Below, one piece after another: positions 1 through 5,036 of a stretch of DNA of 7,223 bases; the first letter of the stretch is position 1, and every line of letters starts with the position of its first letter. The position numbers were made by a program, and so were the translations under genes. The DNA comes from Anaerorhabdus sp036641015. GTDB taxonomy: Bacteria; Bacillota_I; Bacilli_A; Erysipelotrichales; Erysipelotrichaceae. Location: NCBI RefSeq assembly GCF_036641015.1, contig NZ_JAVWFO010000068.1, positions 1 to 7,223 of the forward strand, written 5' to 3'. Under the pieces are notes generated by a model. The model saw only the letters and a program-made list of their open reading frames with translations, had not been told where the DNA came from and ran no database searches.

Positions 1-645
1 AAGTCATCTCAAACTTTTATTTATTTCATTTGTCTACTTGACAGGGTGCTGATCACATTGGTTTGCCCTTTCTTAATTTATTTAAACAAAAATGATGAGG
101 AGCGATTATTTTTATTAACACGTGATAGACGTTCTAGTTACTTATTTGCAAAGTCATTATATTTTTGCTTAACAGAACCAACAAGTATATTTGAAACTTA
201 TAAAAATTATATTGTTACGATGGATTCTGTAAATTTAGAAAAAACTATGCAAATATTTGATGATGCATTTAATAAATCAGCTGGAGCGCTTCAAAAAATT
301 ATAGATCAAAGTAAATATTCATCATATGATGGACTTAGAGCAGATGCAATGAGCATTGCAACTGAAGTAAAAGATGGTGCATTTGATAAGATTAGACCTT
401 TAGAAGATAAAGAAATAATTATTAGAGAAGCCGTTGGGGTATGGTTCTTACTAAAAAAATTGGTATATGTTCAATACATGGTAAACAAGGCAATTCTTGA
501 ATCTCGTTATCAAGGAGATGTGAAGAAGCAAAGAGCACAAGCTCGTGAATATAGCAAAGCGATCCCGTTTATTGCTTATAGTGAGTTGTGGCGTTGTTCT
601 GGTGAGAATTTGCCATCTAACAAAGAGAATACTGAAGAAGAGTAA
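1..645 (+). CDS. Unrecognised protein, 5'-truncated by window edge
   Basis: The reading frame is open from base 1 to the TAA at 643-645, giving 214 visible residues. I do not recognise the family. The first visible ~30 residues are hydrophobic (about 6-28, with FIYFICLL and LITLVCPFLIYL) and could be one or two membrane segments. They are followed by a basic/acidic stretch (NDEERLFLLTRDRRSS). The remainder looks soluble and largely alpha-helical, and it ends in a glutamate-rich tail (NKENTEEE). A GTG at 46 and an ATG at 220 are possible starts, but neither has a convincing ribosome binding site, and the frame reads coherently upstream of both. I therefore treat the gene as cut by the window edge. 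It converges on the AraC-type gene and shares its terminator, so it is probably not part of the sugar operon. No function is proposed. Confidence 0.7.
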   Translation, partial: KSSQTFIYFICLLDRVLITLVCPFLIYLNKNDEERLFLLTRDRRSSYLFAKSLYFCLTEPTSIFETYKNYIVTMDSVNLEKTMQIFDDAFNKSAGALQKIIDQSKYSSYDGLRADAMSIATEVKDGAFDKIRPLEDKEIIIREAVGVWFLLKKLVYVQYMVNKAILESRYQGDVKKQRAQAREYSKAIPFIAYSELWRCSGENLPSNKENTEEE

Positions 646-678
646 CGATAAACGATTAAGTTTACCGTTATTTTTTTT
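644..678. terminator. Bidirectional intrinsic terminator between convergent genes
   Basis: The arms AACGATAAAC (644-653) and GTTTACCGTT (660-669) enclose a 6-base loop. Eight T residues follow on the + strand (671-678), ending transcription of the left-hand gene. Read on the - strand, the one mismatched pair becomes a G-U wobble, so the hairpin is fully paired there. It directly follows the stop of the AraC-type gene (TAA at 670-668), and a T-rich tract comes after it. Both flanking stop codons overlap the stem. Confidence 0.8.
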
Positions 679-1507
679 CGCTTGATTGTTTACGATATTC
701 ATTGGGAGACATATTAAATTGCTTCTTAAATGATTGAGCAAAGTAGGATTGTGATGACATTCCTATAATATTAGCAATTTGCGCAATTGAATGATTAGTT
801 GTTTTGAGTAACATGCAAGCTTCTTTTAAACGCTTATAATTCAAATAGTTAATAGGAGTCATACCAGAGTACTTTTTAAATGTATGCACTAAGTAGTATT
901 TATTAATGTAAGACATCTCAGCTAATTCATCTAAATTTATGTTTTCACTGAAGTGTTGGTCCAGGTACTGTTTAACATAAGCACATTCATGTGAAATTTT
1001 ATTAGATGTTTCAATTATTAACTCTGATTTGGTTCTTCTAATAATATTCATGATTAAAACTTCTAGTAAATTTTGCGATATTAAATCATAATAATCGGAC
1101 TTATTTGAAGCTTCTTGCAATAAAGTTTTAATAAAAAACAAAATTTCATGTTTATAGTCCTCGTAATTGTGTAAACTAGATAGTTGTACATCGCCAGAAT
1201 CACCTGCTAGGATTGAAATACCTTCAATACCTAAAACAATGTATTCTAAAGGTGATTCATCTTTTGATGATTCCGTGTGATTAATATTACTGTTTACAAT
1301 TACCAAATCATCTTCTGAAACATCTAACATGCGATCTTCAACATGGAAACGTCCCTTTCCTTGGAGTACATAAAATAACTCTGTAAAGGGGTGGGTATGC
1401 ATAATAGAGTGCCAGTCAGTATCAAATCTAGCTCTGGTAACATATAATAATCGACAATTTATTTTTGAAAGTGTTGAGTAATTTATTTCGTATTGTGTAT
1501 TTCCCAT
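668..1507 (-). CDS. AraC/XylS-family regulator with N-terminal cupin domain
   Basis: This 279-residue cytoplasmic transcription factor has a typical AraC-family length. Residues ~15-95 form a cupin-like sensor domain: a His-rich strand (H33, H37, H39) with E43 and the G50-K-G turn, then a second strand pair around D66-H77. Such domains usually bind a sugar or other small effector. Residues ~188-275 form the two-helix-turn-helix DNA-binding region. The first HTH is around LDELAEMSYINKYYLVHTFK, and the second is around IAQIANIIGMSSQSYFAQSF followed by the family hallmark F-K-K-Q-F-x-M-S-P-x-E-Y-R. The ATG at 1507-1505 is preceded by GAGGAAA (GAGG complementary to 1515-1518) at good spacing. The gene is divergent from the sugar-uptake operon and only 148 bases separate the two starts. 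It is therefore probably the operon's activator, responding to the imported sugar or a product of it. The effector cannot be read from the sequence. Confidence 0.93.
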   Translation of the reverse strand: MGNTQYEINYSTLSKINCRLLYVTRARFDTDWHSIMHTHPFTELFYVLQGKGRFHVEDRMLDVSEDDLVIVNSNINHTESSKDESPLEYIVLGIEGISILAGDSGDVQLSSLHNYEDYKHEILFFIKTLLQEASNKSDYYDLISQNLLEVLIMNIIRRTKSELIIETSNKISHECAYVKQYLDQHFSENINLDELAEMSYINKYYLVHTFKKYSGMTPINYLNYKRLKEACMLLKTTNHSIAQIANIIGMSSQSYFAQSFKKQFNMSPNEYRKQSSEKK

Positions 1508-1533
1508 ATGGTTTCCTCAGTTTCTATATTTTA

Positions 1534-1562
1534 ATAATATTGAATTATTTTATAAAAAGCAA
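1534..1562 (-). promoter_or_regulatory. Putative promoter of the AraC-type gene
   Basis: On the - strand, TTGCTT (complement of 1557-1562) and TATTAT (complement of 1534-1539) are separated by 17 bases. The -10 matches TATAAT at 5 of 6 positions; the -35 keeps only the TTG core. Initiation near 1527 would leave a ~20-nt leader carrying the GAGG ribosome binding site. The region is extremely AT-rich, so chance matches are likely and this assignment is moderate. Confidence 0.45.
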
Positions 1563-1591
1563 TATATATAAAAAATAGAACAATATAAATA
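1560..1591. promoter_or_regulatory. Direct repeat, candidate AraC-type activator sites
   Basis: CAATATATATA (1560-1570) and CAATATAAATA (1581-1591) match at 10 of 11 bases and begin exactly 21 bases apart, which is two helical turns. The second copy ends directly before the proposed -35 of the sugar operon. AraC-family activators commonly bind direct half-sites about 21 bp apart that abut the -35, so this is a natural candidate for the divergently encoded regulator. The first copy also overlaps the proposed -35 of the regulator's own promoter, which would allow autoregulation. The base composition weakens the case. Confidence 0.4.
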
Positions 1592-1618
1592 TAGTGATAT
1601 TTCATTAATATTACTATA
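1590..1618. repeat. Imperfect 29-bp palindrome over the operon promoter
   Basis: The 12-base arms TATAGTGATATT (1590-1601) and AATATTACTATA (1607-1618) are inverted copies with one mismatch, around the 5-base centre TCATT. The dyad covers the proposed -35 and most of the -10. It could be the operator of a second, repressing regulator. Because its arms are largely A/T, it could also be partly fortuitous. Confidence 0.4.
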
Positions 1619-1620
1619 CT
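1592..1620 (+). promoter_or_regulatory. Putative promoter of the sugar-uptake operon
   Basis: TATACT (1615-1620) is a good -10 hexamer. TAGTGA (1592-1597) lies 17 bases upstream as a poor -35 with 3 of 6 matches, as expected for an activator-dependent promoter. Initiation near 1627 would give a ~30-nt leader. The ribosome binding site GGGAGG (1643-1648) lies 7 bases before the ATG at 1656. An alternative promoter, TTGAAT (1540-1545) with TATATA (1563-1568) at 17-base spacing, would instead place the 1590-1618 palindrome in the transcript. Confidence 0.45.
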
Positions 1621-1655
1621 AAAATTAACAAAGGCGTAAGCCGGGAGGAAAAGAA

Positions 1656-2999
1656 ATGAAAAAACTAGTATCATTATTACTATCTGGTCTTTTGTTAGTT
1701 TCTATCGCAGGTTGCTCATCAGCACCTAAGACAGAAGGCGAAACAGGAACTACTGAAGGAGACGCAACAACAGAAGTACTAAAAATCGCTGGTCTTGACG
1801 GTGGTTATGGAACAGCTGGTTGGGAAGCAGTAGCAAAAGCTTTCGAAGAAAAAGAAGGAGTTAAAGTAGAACTTCAACTTGAAAAGAATATTGCTGAAAC
1901 TTTACGTCCAGTAATTACTTCTGGAAAGAACGTACCTGATATTATTTATTTATCAGTTGGATCTGAAGGAAAACTTACAGATGCAATGGTAGCTGAAAAA
2001 CAAATCACTGACATTACAGATGTATTAGCAATGACAATTCCTGGTGAAGAAGGAACTGTACAAGATAAAATTTTACCTGGTTTCACTGATGCATTAACAT
2101 CAAGTCCTTATGGAGATGGTAAATTATACTTAGCTCCAATGTTCTATTCACCTTGTGGATTATTCTACAATGCTGGATTATTTGAAGAAAAAGGTTGGGA
2201 AGTTCCAACAACTTGGGATCAAATGTGGGAATTAGGAGACAAAGCTAAAGCAGAAGGTATTGCATTATTTACATACCCTACAACTGGTTACTTTGATGCA
2301 TTCTTCTCAGCATTAATTAATGCTACAGCAGGTCCTGAAGTTTATACTAAATTAATGAACTACGATGCAGATGCATGGCAATTACCAGAAGTTAAACAAG
2401 CATTCGAAATCGTTGGAAAACTTGCTTCTTATACAGAAGAAAATACAGTAGCTAATGCTAACAAAGATGGTTTCACAAAGAACCAACAATTAATTCTTGA
2501 TAACAAAGCATTATTCTGTCCAAACGGAACTTGGTTACCAGGTGAAATGGCAGAAGCTCCAAGAGCTGAAAACTTCAAATGGGGATTCACAGCATTACCA
2601 GCAGTTAAAGATGGTGGAGATGGATACTCAACAACTTTCTCTGAACAAATGTATATCCCTACATCTGCAACAAATCCAGAATTAGCTAAAAAATTCATCG
2701 CATTCGCATATTCAGATGAAGCAACTAAATTATTCATCGAAAATGGTGGAGCAGTTATGCCTACAACAACAGCATCAGGTATGCTTGCAGGTACAGACAA
2801 TGAACTTTACTACTCAGTATATGACAACGGAGCTAAAGCTAACGCTGTAGGATTCGCTGCTCATGATGCAGTTGAAGGTGTTGATTTAACTTCTGCTGAA
2901 GGTATCATTTATGGAACAGTTAACTCAGTAGTTACTGGTGATAAGACTGTTGAAGATTGGTACAACGGTGTAGTTGAAGCAGTTAAAAAATTTAACTAA
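1656..2999 (+). CDS. Sugar ABC transporter solute-binding lipoprotein
   Basis: This 447-residue protein captures the transported sugar outside the membrane. It has a lipoprotein signal peptide: a KK start, a hydrophobic core, then the lipobox IAGC with Cys20 as the predicted lipidation site. A flexible Ser/Thr/Gly/Glu linker spans ~21-40. The family 1 extracellular solute-binding fold (MalE-like) begins near residue 41. Family-typical segments are the hinge region around APMFYSPCGLFYN (160-172), the LFEEKGWEVPTTWDQM stretch (175-190) and NPELAKKFIAFAYSDEA (340-356). Aromatic residues such as W181, W187, W241, W293 and W309 could stack on sugar rings. It resembles binding proteins of the N-acetylglucosamine/diacetylchitobiose (NgcE-like) kind, but I judge this by pattern only. 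The nearby GH112 enzyme points to a galactosyl-N-acetylhexosamine ligand. Phe is TTC in 16 of 20 codons, unlike its neighbours, as expected for a highly expressed gene. The start is supported by GGGAGG at 1643-1648. Confidence 0.93.
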   Translation: MKKLVSLLLSGLLLVSIAGCSSAPKTEGETGTTEGDATTEVLKIAGLDGGYGTAGWEAVAKAFEEKEGVKVELQLEKNIAETLRPVITSGKNVPDIIYLSVGSEGKLTDAMVAEKQITDITDVLAMTIPGEEGTVQDKILPGFTDALTSSPYGDGKLYLAPMFYSPCGLFYNAGLFEEKGWEVPTTWDQMWELGDKAKAEGIALFTYPTTGYFDAFFSALINATAGPEVYTKLMNYDADAWQLPEVKQAFEIVGKLASYTEENTVANANKDGFTKNQQLILDNKALFCPNGTWLPGEMAEAPRAENFKWGFTALPAVKDGGDGYSTTFSEQMYIPTSATNPELAKKFIAFAYSDEATKLFIENGGAVMPTTTASGMLAGTDNELYYSVYDNGAKANAVGFAAHDAVEGVDLTSAEGIIYGTVNSVVTGDKTVEDWYNGVVEAVKKFN

Positions 3000-3017
3000 T
3001 TAAAATTAAATTATGTT

Positions 3018-3052
3018 GTAATAGCGGTGCTTGACGCCGCTATTACTTTCTT
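3018..3052 (+). terminator. Intercistronic hairpin after the binding-protein gene
   Basis: GTAATAGCGGTG (3018-3029) pairs with CGCCGCTATTAC (3035-3046) around the loop CTTGA, giving a 12-bp stem with a single G-U pair. It is followed by the weak U-rich tail TTTCTT. It stands out as GC-rich in an AT-rich gap. Its position between the binding protein and the first permease suits a leaky terminator or a 3'-end stabiliser that gives more binding protein than permease. The short T-tract argues against full termination. Confidence 0.75.
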
Positions 3053-3067
3053 AGAAAGGGGAAACTT

Positions 3068-3961
3068 ATGCGTAAAACGAAACAAAAGTCGTGGTTTATT
3101 GCTTTATGCATGATACCGTCATTACTTTTATTTACTATATTCATGGTTATTCCAACTATTAATGTATTTACAATGTCACTTTATAAGTGGGGAGGTTTAT
3201 CTCCAAATAAATCTTTTGTAGGAATCAATAACTTCAAAATTTTATTTGAGGATATGAACTTTATACGTTCACTTCAAAATACGTTATTCTTAATTGCAAT
3301 TGTAACTATTGTTACTTTAGCGGTAGCGATTGTATTCGCATCGATACTTGTTCGTGAGAAAATTAAAGGACAAAATTTCTTTAGAATTGTGTTTTACATT
3401 CCTAATATTTTGTCAGTAGTAGTTATCTCGGCAATCTTTAGTGCGATTTATGATCCAAGTAATGGGTTATTAAATAGTCTTATTAGTTTGTTTAAACCAG
3501 AAACATGGACAACAATCAAATTCCTAGGTGATCAAAAAATAGTTATTTATGCAATTGCAGGCGCAATGATATGGCAAGCGGTTGGATATTATATGGTTAT
3601 GTATATGGCAAGTATGAGTTCTATCTCAGTTCACTTATATGAGGCAGCTGATTTAGAGGGCGCAAGTAAAACTACCCAATTCTTTAATATTACACTTCCA
3701 TTAGTGTGGTCAAATATTCGTACAACACTAACATTCTTTATCATAAGTACTGTTAACTTAAGTTTCTTATTTACTAAAGTAATGACAAGTGGTGGACCAG
3801 ATGGAGCAAGCCAAACAGTATTAGGCTACTTATATAAACAAGCATACGACAATGTAAGTTATGGTTATGGTATGGCAATTGGTGCAACAGTCTTTATAAT
3901 TTCATTTATCCTAAGTGCAATTGTTAATAAAGCAACTGAAAGAAAAGTAATTGAGTACTAG
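3068..3961 (+). CDS. Sugar ABC transporter permease, MalF/UgpA type
   Basis: This 297-residue integral membrane protein forms one half of the transport channel. About six hydrophobic segments are visible, near residues 10-33, 72-95, 106-128, 157-181, 217-238 and 265-286. The cytoplasmic EAA loop that contacts the ATPase starts at E192 (EAADLEGAS) and continues to I208-T-L-P211, matching the EAA---G---------I-LP consensus. The motif SLYKWGG near residue 37 and the SGGPDGAS segment (241-248) are typical of the MalF-like CUT1 permeases that handle oligosaccharides. The ATG at 3068 is preceded by AAGGGG (3056-3061), six bases away. The gene lies 68 bases after the binding-protein gene, beyond a hairpin, and 9 bases before its partner permease. 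The substrate is inferred from context only. Confidence 0.94.
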   Translation: MRKTKQKSWFIALCMIPSLLLFTIFMVIPTINVFTMSLYKWGGLSPNKSFVGINNFKILFEDMNFIRSLQNTLFLIAIVTIVTLAVAIVFASILVREKIKGQNFFRIVFYIPNILSVVVISAIFSAIYDPSNGLLNSLISLFKPETWTTIKFLGDQKIVIYAIAGAMIWQAVGYYMVMYMASMSSISVHLYEAADLEGASKTTQFFNITLPLVWSNIRTTLTFFIISTVNLSFLFTKVMTSGGPDGASQTVLGYLYKQAYDNVSYGYGMAIGATVFIISFILSAIVNKATERKVIEY

Positions 3962-3970
3962 GGGGATAAT

Positions 3971-4843
3971 ATGAAAAAGAAAAATAATGTAAAGATATAT
4001 AAAATATTTATTTATATTGCACTATTAGCGGTAGCAATTTCTATTATTGTTCCAGTGGCTTGGGTATTTATGGCATCTTTAAAAGAGAATGCCGAATTCT
4101 ATACTAATCCTTGGACATTACCAAAAGGTATCTATCTTCAAAACTTTATTAATGCATTTAACAAAGCGAACATGGGTGAGTATTTCTTAAACTCAGTGTT
4201 AGTAACAGCGATTGCATTAATAATATTATTGGTAGTTGCCTTACCAGCTGCATATGTACTAGCGCGTTATGAATTCAAATGCAAAAAGATTATTAATGCA
4301 TTATATATGGCAGGATTATTCATTAATGTTAACTATATTGTAGTACCTATATTCTTGATGTTACTTGATTGGGATGATGTAGTATACCAGTTCTTTAAAA
4401 CATCATTCTTCTTAGATAATATCTTTGTGTTAGCTGTTATCTATGCAGCCACAGCAATACCATTTACTGTTTATCTATTAACAAGTTATTTCAGAACATT
4501 ACCAAAAACATATGAAGAAGCAGCTTATATCGATGGATGTAGTTACTTCCAAACAATGACTAGAATTATGATACCGATGGCTAGACCAAGTATTGTAACA
4601 GTTATCTTATTTAATTTCTTAGCATTCTGGAATGAATATATTATTGCATTAACATTATTACCAGGAGTAAGTAAAACATTACCGGTAGGTTTAATGAACT
4701 TATCACAAGCAGCACGTGGTAAAGCTGAATACGGTATGTTGTACGCTGGGTTAGTAGTTGTTATGTTACCAACATTAATTTTATATATGATGGTACAAAA
4801 GAAACTAACACAAGGTATGACAGTCGGTGGAATTAAAGACTAG
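3971..4843 (+). CDS. Sugar ABC transporter permease, MalG/UgpE type
   Basis: This 290-residue membrane protein is the second channel half and should pair with the preceding permease. Hydrophobic segments lie near 12-35, 74-98, 108-131, 150-172, 207-229 and 254-275. The EAA loop begins at E183 (EAAYIDGCSYF) and runs to I201-P202, with the usual Gly at 189. The C-terminal QKKLTQGMTVGGIKD follows the MalG-family pattern of a final Q-x-x-x-x-x-G-x-x-x-G-x-x-K. The start is set by AGGGGG (3960-3965), whose first two bases belong to the TAG stop of the upstream permease, so translation is probably coupled. No nucleotide-binding subunit is encoded in the operon. Many CUT1 importers share one multi-purpose ATPase (MsiK/MsmK type) encoded elsewhere. 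Confidence 0.94.
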   Translation: MKKKNNVKIYKIFIYIALLAVAISIIVPVAWVFMASLKENAEFYTNPWTLPKGIYLQNFINAFNKANMGEYFLNSVLVTAIALIILLVVALPAAYVLARYEFKCKKIINALYMAGLFINVNYIVVPIFLMLLDWDDVVYQFFKTSFFLDNIFVLAVIYAATAIPFTVYLLTSYFRTLPKTYEEAAYIDGCSYFQTMTRIMIPMARPSIVTVILFNFLAFWNEYIIALTLLPGVSKTLPVGLMNLSQAARGKAEYGMLYAGLVVVMLPTLILYMMVQKKLTQGMTVGGIKD

Positions 4844-4852
4844 GAGGAAATT

Positions 4853-5026
4853 ATGGGCAAATTAACAAGAGAAAAACTAATCATGATGTTAATCGTATTC
4901 ATAATTTCATTTGCACTAGTTTTCATTGGGCAAAGAAATACAGGATACGCTGGTTTAGCAACCGAAGTAGTAGGAGTCATTGGCTTGATCTTCTTACTTT
5001 ATTATTACAATGCACAATACAAATGA
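4853..5026 (+). CDS. 57-residue two-helix membrane protein in sugar operon
   Basis: A short gene lies exactly between the second permease and the phosphorylase. ATG 4853 is preceded by a perfect AGGAGG (4842-4847), five bases away, which overlaps the permease stop codon. It ends at TGA 5024-5026, and the next gene's ribosome binding site begins in that stop. The protein starts with a basic segment (MGKLTREK), followed by a hydrophobic helix (~9-26), a short polar turn GQRNTGYAGL (26-35), a second hydrophobic helix (~36-52) and the tail YYNAQYK. The expected topology is both ends in the cytoplasm. The strong translation signals and tight coupling support a real gene. Its role is unknown: possibly an accessory subunit of the permease complex or a membrane tether for the enzyme. 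From memory, and unverified, similar short proteins with a GQ..-GY.GL-...-YN pattern occur beside sugar operons, perhaps the family called DUF6903. Confidence 0.82.
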   Translation: MGKLTREKLIMMLIVFIISFALVFIGQRNTGYAGLATEVVGVIGLIFLLYYYNAQYK

Positions 5027-5036
5027 AGGAGAATAT

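Noticed and set aside
46..48. GTG at 46 as the start of the left gene
   Set aside because: No spaced ribosome binding site precedes it and the frame continues open to base 1, so truncation by the window edge is more likely.
451..741. 96-codon open frame on the - strand
   Set aside because: It lies across the 3' end of the left gene, the terminator and the end of the regulator gene. It has no convincing ribosome binding site and its composition is that of a shadow frame.
1508..1655. Possible riboswitch or leader RNA upstream of the operon
   Set aside because: The region is AT-rich and short, with no conserved riboswitch core that I can recognise. Promoter and operator elements explain it better.
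2429..2800. 123-codon open frame on the - strand and a shorter + frame at 2497-2685
   Set aside because: Both lie inside the binding-protein gene, which has a complete family-typical sequence. The alternative frames show no start signals or recognisable protein features.
3046..3058. Small hairpin CTTTC-TTA-GAAAG next to the first permease's ribosome binding site
   Set aside because: A 5-bp stem is too weak to argue for control of translation, and it competes with the far stronger stem at 3018-3046.
5010..5036. Upstream ATG at 5010 as start of the phosphorylase
   Set aside because: It would overlap the small membrane protein gene and lacks a ribosome binding site, while ATG 5037 has AAGGAG five bases upstream and begins at the normal family N-terminus.
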